In this document: piece by piece, positions 52,704-61,500 of the stretch | Numbering within the stretch: the stretch's first letter is position 1 | Layout of the letters: the number at the start of each line of letters is the position of its first letter | Origin: Fodinibius sp. Rm-B-1B1-1 | Lineage (GTDB): Bacteria; Bacteroidota; Rhodothermia; Balneolales; Balneolaceae | Assembly: GCF_038594945.1 (NCBI RefSeq) | Contig: NZ_JBCFYD010000002.1 | Location: 1,302,001 to 1,366,000, forward strand | DNA: 64,000 nucleotides | Reading direction: 5' to 3' | Position numbers and translations under genes: made by a program | The notes under the pieces: generated by a model | What the model was told of the DNA's origin: nothing | Seen by the model: the letters and a program-made list of their open reading frames with translations, nothing else | The model's database searches: none

Positions 52704-53597
52704 ATGAAACGCTGTGCTTTTCTGTCGATGGATAATTACGACGATTTCGAAGTCTATGACCACCTTCTTTTTGATCCCCTTGAACAATTAGGATGGCAGG
52801 CTAAAGAAATATCCTGGCGCAACAATGAAGTTAACTGGGATAACTACGAAGCCGTAATTATCCGTAGTCCATGGGATTACCAAGACGACCCACAAGCTTT
52901 TATAGACGTTCTAAAAGAAATCGAAGCCTCCAATGCGGTGCTCGAAAATCCGCTCGAAATCGTCGAATGGAATATTGACAAAACCTATCTCCGTGACCTG
53001 CAAAAACAAGGTGTTAAAATAGTTTCGAGTCTCTGGTACGATAAATTCGAAGACAATTTATTTCCCGCTGTTTTTACGGATCTCAAATCCAAAGAAATTG
53101 TCATAAAACCCACCATTAGCGCCGGCGCCGAAAATACATTTCGTATCCACCAGGAAAGTTATCCGGCATTTATCAAAGATTTAGAAACAGTCTTTGACGA
53201 TCGACCTTTTTTAGTCCAGCCTTTTATGGATAATATTACAGCAGAAGGCGAATTTTCGGTCTTCTTTTTTGGGAATACCTATAGCCACACTATTCTGAAA
53301 ACACCCAAAACCAACGACTTTCGCGTGCAGGAGGAACACGGTGGCAGGCTAACATTAGTTGAGCCCGAAAATGATCTCTTAGAAACCGCTCGTGAGATGC
53401 GCAATATGATTCAGCCAGAACCACTATATACCCGCGCCGATTATGTCCGCACTGCTGACAACTCTTTTGCACTCATGGAGCTTGAACTTATTGAGCCTTC
53501 CCTCTACTTCAACATGGACCCAGAATCTCCCGAACGTTTTGCAAAAGTTTTTGACGAGTGGATGAGCAAAAAATCTCCTGCTCACGATCAAAAATAA
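52704..53597 (+). CDS. ATP-grasp family protein (DcsG/glutathione synthetase-like)
   Basis: 297 residues. Begins with FLSMDNYDDFEVYDHLLFDP and AVIIRSPWDYQDDPQAFIDV (pre-ATP-grasp region), then ATP-grasp core KEIVIKPTISAGAENTFRI, PFLVQPFMDNITAEGEFSVF, RVQEEHGGRLTLVEPEND and YTRADYVRTADNSFALMELE with ELIEPSLYF as the metal-binding end. Such proteins, including the cycloserine pathway ligase DcsG, join a carboxylate to an amine. The ligands are not predictable. It follows the methyltransferase with a 104-base gap and looks separate; the terminator after it is shared with the convergent dnaJ. Confidence 0.78.
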   Translation: MKRCAFLSMDNYDDFEVYDHLLFDPLEQLGWQAKEISWRNNEVNWDNYEAVIIRSPWDYQDDPQAFIDVLKEIEASNAVLENPLEIVEWNIDKTYLRDLQKQGVKIVSSLWYDKFEDNLFPAVFTDLKSKEIVIKPTISAGAENTFRIHQESYPAFIKDLETVFDDRPFLVQPFMDNITAEGEFSVFFFGNTYSHTILKTPKTNDFRVQEEHGGRLTLVEPENDLLETAREMRNMIQPEPLYTRADYVRTADNSFALMELELIEPSLYFNMDPESPERFAKVFDEWMSKKSPAHDQK

Positions 53598-53626
53598 AAA
53601 AGGTCACACCGCAGAGCAGTGTGACC
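53592..53626 (-). terminator. Terminator between the ATP-grasp gene and dnaJ
   Basis: GGTCACAC (53602-53609) pairs with GTGTGACC (53619-53626); on the minus side a T run (A6TA4 on the plus strand, 53591-53601) follows, so it best serves dnaJ. Confidence 0.75.
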
Positions 53627-53676
53627 AGATAACAATATACAATTAGGATCTTCCAAAATTTTTATCTCAACGCTTG

Positions 53677-54831
53677 CTACGTAAACACATCTTTAATCTT
53701 AGAAAAGAATCCCTTACCGTCGTCTTCTTTATTTGAGGCTTTAAAATGTTCTTGCCCACGCAATGCCTGAATATGATCACGTTCCTCATCAGAAAGATCT
53801 TCGGGAATATATACATTCACCCGCACAAATTGATCCCCAATGCCGGAGCGATTCAATCCATGGATGCCCTTCTCTTTCATACGCAGCAATCGACCAGGTT
53901 GGGTACCTTCTTCAATCTTTATTTTGGCTTTACCTTTTAGCGTAGGCACTTTTACCTCGGTACCGAGAATGGCATCGGGCACACTAAGTACCAGATCGTA
54001 ATAAATATCGTTGCCATCGCGTTCAAAGTGTTCGTGCTCTTTTTCCTCAATTAGTACAACCAAAGCACCAGATTCGCCACCGCGAACACCAGCATTTCCT
54101 TTACTACGGAGCGTAATATAATTTCCTTCTGATACCCCAGAAGGCACATTTACCTTCACTGTTTCCTCACCGCGATAACGTCCTTCTCCCTGGCATTTTG
54201 AGCATTTATTGCGAATTTTACGTCCTTCCCCATTACACTCGGGACACGGTTGTACATTCACCATTTGTCCAAGCATGGTTTTACGAACCTGCCGCACTTC
54301 ACCAGTACCGCTACATGTGCCACACATTTCGAAATCCTCTTCTGTCTCAGCACCAGTTCCGTTACATTCGTCACATTTGATATACTTCTTAACCTTCAGC
54401 TTTTTCTCCGTTCCAAAAGCAATCTCTTCCAACGACAGTTCAATACGGAGCTTCATATCTGAACCGGGCTGACCCGAAGAGCGACGTCCACGTGACCGGC
54501 CGCGCCCTCCAGCAAAATCACCGCCAAAAATATCGCTGAAACGACTAAAAATATCTTCGAAACCGATATCTTCGAATCCAGCACCACCGCCAAATCCGCC
54601 ATTACCATTAACACCCCGGTGACCAAACTGGTCGTATCGTTGACGTTTTTGATCATCACTTAATACTTCATAAGCTTCCGAAGCTTCTTTGAACTTCTTT
54701 TCCGCTTTCGGGTCATCAGAGTTTCGATCCGGATGAAACTTCATGGCCTTCTTGCGATAGGCCTTTTTAATTTCACTTTCGGATGCATCTTTACTGACGC
54801 CGAGTACTTCGTAGTAGTCTCGTTTAGACAT
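53677..54831 (-). CDS. dnaJ: Molecular chaperone DnaJ
   Basis: 384 residues, type I DnaJ. J domain with [16 protein letters not shown] (HPD intact) at residues ~30-45; glycine-rich segment [18 protein letters not shown]; zinc-finger domain with four CxxCxGxG repeats ([32 protein letters not shown]); C-terminal substrate-binding domains to [17 protein letters not shown]. Stimulates DnaK ATPase and delivers unfolded substrates. It follows grpE by 31 bases and was probably co-transcribed with it; dnaK is not in the window. Confidence 0.97.
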   Translation of the reverse strand: MSKRDYYEVLGVSKDASESEIKKAYRKKAMKFHPDRNSDDPKAEKKFKEASEAYEVLSDDQKRQRYDQFGHRGVNGNGGFGGGAGFEDIGFEDIFSRFSDIFGGDFAGGRGRSRGRRSSGQPGSDMKLRIELSLEEIAFGTEKKLKVKKYIKCDECNGTGAETEEDFEMCGTCSGTGEVRQVRKTMLGQMVNVQPCPECNGEGRKIRNKCSKCQGEGRYRGEETVKVNVPSGVSEGNYITLRSKGNAGVRGGESGALVVLIEEKEHEHFERDGNDIYYDLVLSVPDAILGTEVKVPTLKGKAKIKIEEGTQPGRLLRMKEKGIHGLNRSGIGDQFVRVNVYIPEDLSDEERDHIQALRGQEHFKASNKEDDGKGFFSKIKDVFT

Positions 54832-54862
54832 GAATTAAATACTAACCTAACCTTTAAAAATT

Positions 54863-55474
54863 TTATTCGCTTACAATTACCTTTGCATGTCGGATAGTGC
54901 GATCGCCCATGCGGTAGCCACTTTCCACAACATTGAGCACCATATCACTACCAATGCTATCATCTTCCGGCTTCTGACGCATCATCGCATCATGCAGATC
55001 TACATTAAAAGGAACTCCCTCCTCATCGATACGCTCAACACCATATTTGTTAAGTACCTCTTTAAATTTACTGGCCACAAGATTCACGCCGTCCATCAGC
55101 GTATCATTTACATCGAGATCTTCGGCTGCTTTAAGCGTGCGTTGTAGATCATCATTAATTTCCAGAAAGTCTTCCAACGCATTGGCTTTGGCTGTCTCAT
55201 ATACCTGCGAACGCTCGCGTTGAACACGCTTTCGATAGTTTTCAAGCTCTGCTGCCTTTCGTAAATGGCTATCCTTCGCTTCAGCCAACTCTTGCTCTAA
55301 TGCCTGTACTTCCTGATCGCGTGCTACTAATAAATCACGAAGTTCATCCGCTTCATAATCCTCATACTGAGCGTACAGCTCCTCGGTCTTATTCTCTTGT
55401 TCAGCCGATTGTTCATTCTGTTGCTGCTCCTCGGCTGTTTGTTCTTCAGTTACCTTTTCTTTTGATTCGCTCAT
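54863..55474 (-). CDS. grpE: Nucleotide exchange factor GrpE
   Basis: 203 residues with an acidic Glu/Gln-rich N-terminus (EEQTAEEQQQNEQSAEQENK), a long coiled-coil (ALEQELAEAKDSHLRKAAEL, RKRVQRERSQVY) and the GrpE beta domain containing LVASKFKEVLNKYGVERIDE, HDAMMRQKPEDDSIG and GYRMGDRTIRHAKVIVSE. Releases ADP from DnaK. First gene before dnaJ. HrcA and a CIRCE element are absent from the flank, so heat-shock control must be different here, perhaps by an alternative sigma factor. Confidence 0.95.
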   Translation of the reverse strand: MSESKEKVTEEQTAEEQQQNEQSAEQENKTEELYAQYEDYEADELRDLLVARDQEVQALEQELAEAKDSHLRKAAELENYRKRVQRERSQVYETAKANALEDFLEINDDLQRTLKAAEDLDVNDTLMDGVNLVASKFKEVLNKYGVERIDEEGVPFNVDLHDAMMRQKPEDDSIGSDMVLNVVESGYRMGDRTIRHAKVIVSE

Positions 55475-55656
55475 GTAAAACTAAATTATCGATTAAATTC
55501 TTTTGATTCATTCAGGATGCAATTATGCAAATAATATGCCATGCCTATTCACACCCTTATCTAATGACAAAGTTACGGAAGTTCCTTCTGCTGACAAACT
55601 GAAAGATTCAGAGTGTCATCTTTTTTTGATAAAACTATAACGGCCTTCTACCAAAA

Positions 55657-56049
55657 TTATTCGTCATCTTCTTCGTAGAAAAACTCCAGCATATTCCCAT
55701 CCGGATCAGAAATGAATACAAAACGACCCCGTTTGCGATTGGCCGGACCACTCAATATTGATACTTCATGTTCACGGAAATATTCAGCCATTTCGTCAAC
55801 CTCTTCTTCTGAATCAAGATAAAATCCAAAGTGATCTACCCTGTAGTCACGCGATTCAGGATCGTAGCTGGTTTCGGCTTCAACCAGCACAATGGTATCC
55901 TCTTCCCCAACTTTATAAACGGCCATACTTTTACCCATTTTACGAACGAGCTCAAATCCCAAAACATCACCATAAAACTCCTCGGCTCGCTCTATGTCAT
56001 TCACGCGAATCGTAATGTGATTAATACCTGAAGGATTAAAATCTGCCAT
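55657..56049 (-). CDS. VOC family (glyoxalase/bleomycin resistance) protein
   Basis: 130 residues, one VOC domain of two beta-alpha-beta-beta-beta units: SGINHITIRVNDIERAEEFY with His as metal ligand, a second ligand near TIVLVEAE, RVDHFGFYLDSEEEVDEMAE and GRFVFISDPDGNMLEFFYEE with the final Glu. Similar to lactoylglutathione lyase-like or fosfomycin-resistance-like proteins, but the substrate is not recognisable. It lies upstream of grpE on the same strand, 182 bases away. Confidence 0.85.
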   Translation of the reverse strand: MADFNPSGINHITIRVNDIERAEEFYGDVLGFELVRKMGKSMAVYKVGEEDTIVLVEAETSYDPESRDYRVDHFGFYLDSEEEVDEMAEYFREHEVSILSGPANRKRGRFVFISDPDGNMLEFFYEEDDE

Positions 56050-56263
56050 AATAATTTTTACTTAGTAAATTTTTGATAGTGCCTGTGAAATCCCAAACAA
56101 CAGCAAAACCTGTCATAATCATTCACTTTGCAATGCAGCTAAGTATAGCCTTTTTACGCCCAAAATTCAGCCCTATATCCATCCAGAAACAGTCGAAATA
56201 GTTTATAAGTTTTTGTTACTTTCATTCGGATTTTAAACCGTAAACTTTCAAATCTTTCAACCG

Positions 56264-56947
56264 TTGAGCACCCTTTATATTGTAGCCACCCCCATTGGCA
56301 ACTTGGAGGATATCTCGCAGCGAGCTATCAACACGCTCAAATCAGTATCTTATATCGCCTGCGAAGATACGCGCACGTCAGGTGTGCTGCTCAATAAGTT
56401 TGGAATCAATGCTAACACTTTTGCCTTTCATGCACATAACGAGCATCAAAAAGTAGAGCATCTACTCAATATTTTAGATGCCCGGCAAAACGTAGCCGTC
56501 ATTTCTGACGCTGGCATGCCGGGTATTTCTGATCCGGGCTTTCTGGCTGTGCGTGCTGCTCACCAAGCCGGACATTCGGTTTCGGTCATTCCTGGTCCCG
56601 ATGCCGCTACTACTGCATTGGTTGCCAGCGGACTACCCTGCGATAAATATGTGTTCGAAGGATTCCTGCCCCAAAAGAAAGGACGGCAAAAACAGCTCAA
56701 ACAACTGGTGGATGAAGAACGCAGCATTGTACTGTATGAAAGCCCTCACCGGCTAATAAAACTCTTGCAAGAGCTACGAGAATATATGGGTGACCAGCGT
56801 ATGATAGCAGTCTGCCGAGAACTCACTAAAAAGTTCGAGGAGACTGTTCGCGGCACTATTAAATCAGTCTATGACACCTTTCAACTACGAGATGACATCA
56901 AAGGAGAAATCGTCGTAATTATTGGCCCAAAAGACTACAGCGAATGA
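56264..56947 (+). CDS. rsmI: 16S rRNA (cytidine(1402)-2'-O)-methyltransferase
   Basis: 227 residues, tetrapyrrole methylase fold. STLYIVATPIGNLEDISQRA, YIACEDTRTSGVLLNKFGI, VAVISDAGMPGISDPGFLAV, SVIPGPDAATTALVASGLPC and LYESPHRLIKLLQELREYMG are all characteristic of RsmI. Methylates C1402 in the decoding site together with RsmH. The start is TTG at 56264, where the family's S-T-L-Y-I-V-A-T-P begins; no ATG is available nearby. ATGA overlap with lnt shows coupling. Confidence 0.94.
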   Translation: MSTLYIVATPIGNLEDISQRAINTLKSVSYIACEDTRTSGVLLNKFGINANTFAFHAHNEHQKVEHLLNILDARQNVAVISDAGMPGISDPGFLAVRAAHQAGHSVSVIPGPDAATTALVASGLPCDKYVFEGFLPQKKGRQKQLKQLVDEERSIVLYESPHRLIKLLQELREYMGDQRMIAVCRELTKKFEETVRGTIKSVYDTFQLRDDIKGEIVVIIGPKDYSE

Positions 56948-58515
56948 AAACAATCCTCAGACAATCTTGGGATAACAGTTGGCTATTATCTGTAACAGCA
57001 GGACTTCTATTGGGATTAAGCTACCCACCCGTACCCCTGCCTTTTCTTATTTTTATAGCCTTTTTACTCATTTTTCGCATCGTTGATCTATCTGATTCTG
57101 CACGGGAAGCGGCCTATAAGGTCTATCCCGCATTCCTCATATGGAATATTATCACCACCTATTGGCTGGTCATGGCCACTGTAGCAGGCGGCGTAGCGGC
57201 CATTTTGGCAAATGCGGCCGTAATGACCATCCCCATTATGCTGCAGTACAAAGTACAGCGAACGAAGTTGAGCCCATGGCTTATTGCCCTCTTCCAAACT
57301 GCTTTCTGGCTCAGTTATGAATACCTGCATCATCTCTGGGATCTGGCCTGGCCTTGGCTTGCCGTAGGTAATGCCTGGGCAAACATGCCACAACTGGTAC
57401 AATATATTTCAGTTACAGGATATTGGGGAATCTCTTTCTGGGTAATCTTTGCTACGGCATTGTGTCATCAATACCTAAAAAAGCCGAAGCAATCCACAAG
57501 ATTTGTCGCCATTGCAGTACTATTGATATTCCCACTGTGGTCAATACTCATCTCGGCTTTGGGTAAGGCTACAGAATCTAAAGAAACACATGAGGTAGTT
57601 GTCGTCCAACCCAACTTTGATTCCTATGAGTCCAACGGTGGATTTCCATCAGCACGGCAAGCCAACAGCCATCTCTTATCACTTACCGATTCGGTAATTA
57701 CTGATAAGACAAATCTCATCGTTTGGCCAGAAAATGCGGTACAGAATCAAGTTTTAAATATCGATGGCTATCGACCAGCATCAGACCAGGCTAAAAATCA
57801 ATTAACAAACTACGTCCAAAAACAGCAAACTACTCTCATTACTGGTGCCACCTTTTTTGAATTTTATGAGGATGAGATTCCTGCTTTGCCACATGCTGAT
57901 CAGCGCGGACCCTACTTAGCCTTCAATGCCGCTCTCGGCTTTTATCCCAATAGACAGATGCAAGCATACCGTAAACACAATTTGGTGCCCATCGTTGAGC
58001 GCATTCCATTTGTTCACTTTTTAAATGCCATAGATGTTTTTGGATGGGTCGACTGGAATCAAATCCAAGGCTACGGCAAGGGATATCTTGCGAACCAATT
58101 TTCCGTTAATGGAACACAAACTCCGGCCCTTATTTGTTACGATTCGGTATTCCCGAACTGGATTCTAAACTATGTGCGCAACGGGGCGGGCTATCTCACT
58201 ATTATCACCAACGACGGGTGGTGGGGCAATACCAGCGGACACTCACAACATTTTGCCTATGCACGACTACGTGCCATTGAATTTGACCGCTGGATCGTCC
58301 GCAGTGCCAACAACGGTATCTCGGGCATTATCGCGCCGGATGGATCTGTTAAAGTAGAAACACCTTACTGGAAAACCACCGCCTTTAATTATAAAGTGCC
58401 CGTCCTTACATCTCAAACCTGGTATGTTCGGTTGGGAGATTGGCTTCCCTACTTGATGATAATTATTTCAGCAATTGGAATCGGTATTCCTTACGCAAGA
58501 TTTTTAGATGATTAA
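56944..58515 (+). CDS. lnt: Apolipoprotein N-acyltransferase
   Basis: 523 residues, inner-membrane enzyme completing triacylation of lipoproteins. About six N-terminal transmembrane helices (LLLGLSYPPVPLPFLIFIAF; TTYWLVMATVAGGVAAILA and others), then a periplasmic nitrilase-type domain with the catalytic triad E263 in LIVWPENAVQ, K344 in AYRKHNLVPIVE and C398 in PALICYDSVFPNW, and a C-terminal helix. Typical Lnt length. It overlaps rsmI by 4 bases and ends 5 bases from the convergent SprA gene. Supports a diderm envelope with triacylated lipoproteins, consistent with the M48 lipoprotein. Confidence 0.95.
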   Translation: MKTILRQSWDNSWLLSVTAGLLLGLSYPPVPLPFLIFIAFLLIFRIVDLSDSAREAAYKVYPAFLIWNIITTYWLVMATVAGGVAAILANAAVMTIPIMLQYKVQRTKLSPWLIALFQTAFWLSYEYLHHLWDLAWPWLAVGNAWANMPQLVQYISVTGYWGISFWVIFATALCHQYLKKPKQSTRFVAIAVLLIFPLWSILISALGKATESKETHEVVVVQPNFDSYESNGGFPSARQANSHLLSLTDSVITDKTNLIVWPENAVQNQVLNIDGYRPASDQAKNQLTNYVQKQQTTLITGATFFEFYEDEIPALPHADQRGPYLAFNAALGFYPNRQMQAYRKHNLVPIVERIPFVHFLNAIDVFGWVDWNQIQGYGKGYLANQFSVNGTQTPALICYDSVFPNWILNYVRNGAGYLTIITNDGWWGNTSGHSQHFAYARLRAIEFDRWIVRSANNGISGIIAPDGSVKVETPYWKTTAFNYKVPVLTSQTWYVRLGDWLPYLMIIISAIGIGIPYARFLDD

Positions 58516-58520
58516 ATTAT

Positions 58521-61500
58521 CTAATTCGAACGAATAGACACCACAATATTAAACCGGATATCGTGGTCGGTACGCCCATATACTCCAGATGTTTTGGGCA
58601 ACAATTTATTGTAATTATACTCAAAGTTGGCCTGAATCATCTGCGAAAACTGGTAGCCCACTACCGCTGAACCATTGATACGTGCCTGTCCACCCGTTGT
58701 GGTACCCGAAAACTGGGCTCGGTCAGGATCTTTGACAATATCATCCGGGCCGGCTGACAATGCTTCAGCCAGGTCAGAATCGAGCTCAAATTTTTTCTCT
58801 TCATCTTCGATATAGCTGCCATTCAAGGTGATATCTACAGCATTATCAAGACGCTTAAAGAATGGAATCTTGAAATTGCGGATAGTGTAGGCAAAGGTCA
58901 GTTTCAAACCCTTTGAATACCGCTCAATCACCGTGGAGTTTGATAGTGCTAAGCTCGTTACCTTACTCTGCTCATATTGCACATTCGTCCGCAAGTTAGA
59001 TTCCCAGGTCAAATTTAGCCCTACAAGCGGACTAAACCGTTTCTCAATATTAATACTGTTCGGCTCATATTCCGGCCGCTGATTGGTTACTGAATACGCA
59101 CCCAACGAGATATCAGAAAAACTTTGATCTTCATTAAAAATCCATCCCAAGCGGTAAGTCCCACTATAATTATGAGAAATCGAGGCACGAGATATAAAGT
59201 TGCCTAAATAAGGAATAAATTGTTCCAAACCTGTCCACGTAATCCGCCAGCCCGGCAGCGGAAAGGGGGTAAAATTTCGATCACCAATGGCTCCCTGGTT
59301 CAAAGCCAAATATGACTGCCGGAAGTCTTCTTGCAAAGCTGTACGCCCCAGAACCGTTCGACCATCAGCATTACCGGTCGAATCCGTAATCGTCGTCGTG
59401 TTTCGAATATCATCAAAAGCAGTGCTTAATTGCTTCTTGAAAAACGCTTCGTAGCCCCTGCCAAATGCCCAGATACTTGATGAAATAGATCCATTTTGAG
59501 ATTGTACGCTACTTTGGTTTTGATTGGGATCAATAGTGATAGTGCTTGAAGTACTTTCATTCCACTTGGAATTCCAAGATAGATCAACACTCAAATTATT
59601 AAAAGGTTGTAGGCGTGATCGTACCGTAAGATCATCCGTGAGATTTTTATTTGAAGGCAGTTGCAAAGACGACGTCTCGCTGGGGTTATCAATTAATCGG
59701 TCTAAGCCTATTTCGTTGGCCAGTCCTGTGCGATACGAAAACGGCGGTGAATACTCTCCACTGCTTCGTCCAAACATATCATACAAGGGTGATGTGCCTG
59801 CATATCCACTCTGTAGTGAGCTTTGTGAAATATTAAAGGAAAAATCTAACGACTGGATACTCAATACCGCTCTGGCAGCTTTCTTGCCAATAGCAGCAAA
59901 GTCGATCCCCAGCTCACTATCCATCGTATCGGCCGAAGTGCTTCTGCTATTGCCGGCATCACTCTGCATTTGACGATACCACTCCATACCACTCAACAGA
60001 TTACTAATATTGAAATCGAGCGTTTGGCTCAGCGAAAAGTTGTTGGATACATTGGCTCCTAAATCCGATCCTCGCGGACTATTTCGCCACTGATAACCCC
60101 CACTATAGTTTGCCGAATAATTCACCCAGCTCAAGGCACTAACCTTGTTTAATCGAGGCTGCCAGCCGGCCGTATATGATTCCTGGTAGTTGCTACGCCG
60201 CGAAGAAAGCGTATCAAAAACAACATCATTGAGTACATCAAAAGACGGCCGCACATCATATCGCGTGGAATCAGCCATCGGATCCCCCGGATCAGATGGG
60301 GATATGCCCGCTCTGGATAAATCAAATACCGTACGCGACCGAAATGTAGTTTTTACAGCCGGCGTCAGATTATATCCAAAGCCAAACTCCGTATCATAGG
60401 TAAAGCTGTGCGACTGTTGCAAAGAATTATCCCGATCCATATTGGTCGTCCTACGCAGCTGCTCATCATATTCACGATCAATTCCCGCTGAAGCATTAAT
60501 CGAGGCCGGCGTATATCCTAACCGAACACCTGCTAACGGATGCAACAGAGGAACATCCCCCAAAAATCCGAAGGGGCGAAATATTTTGGTTTCAGTAAAA
60601 TTATAGTTGTATCGTACCGAGCCACTGTAATTCCAATTATCTTGCTGTAGGTATTGGGGATTTCTACGCTCGGTAAGATTATATACATAATTGATCGTCG
60701 TTTTATCCAGCGTATATTCGGCTAAATTCCACTCAGATCTGGATTTTGATAAATTAGATAAGTTAATAGAATAACTTTCGGTAAATGTCTGACTTTCGCG
60801 GATACGCTGGTCGATAATCTGTTGTTTTTGGGATTCAGTGATATCATCACGGGCATTTACCGCATTCTCAAACTCGGACAAACGAACATCACCTTGGTTT
60901 GGCAGATATCGTGGCGTTGACAATGAACGACGAGTTGACAACGACACAGGAATATTCCACCCAAACCGATCGGGAATAAACTTGTGCATATTCACCGTTG
61001 AGTTAAGATCATATGCCTCTACATTCGACATTCGACGCTGTCCCAATCGCGAATTTAGTGCCCCAAAACCATCCGTTTCGCGATTAAAGTTGGCATTAAA
61101 AGTAGCAAAATCTGCCATTTTCACCTCGGCCTTTGCATTCGCTGCCCAGCCCGATTTATTATCAAATCCCGATACCCGAAGCTCATTAAACCAAAACTGT
61201 CCATTCAATGAAGAAATGCCTCCCTCATCGGGATTTTGTGGGTCAAAAGGATTTTGAATTCCCATCCCTATTTCACCCACCCGATCAAGAGAAGGATTCC
61301 CCTTGATCCCGATAACAGCTCCAGAGGGCGCATCCTGCAACAAATCGCCGCGCTCAAAAACAGTATTGCCATCTACACCCTGCTGATCACGTAACTGCTT
61401 GAGCTCATTAAAAGCACGCAGCAAAATATTCATACTGTTTTCTTCGTACAGCCACACCTGCTCAGCTTCCATTTCCCGCTCGGCTTCACTCATCTCACTC

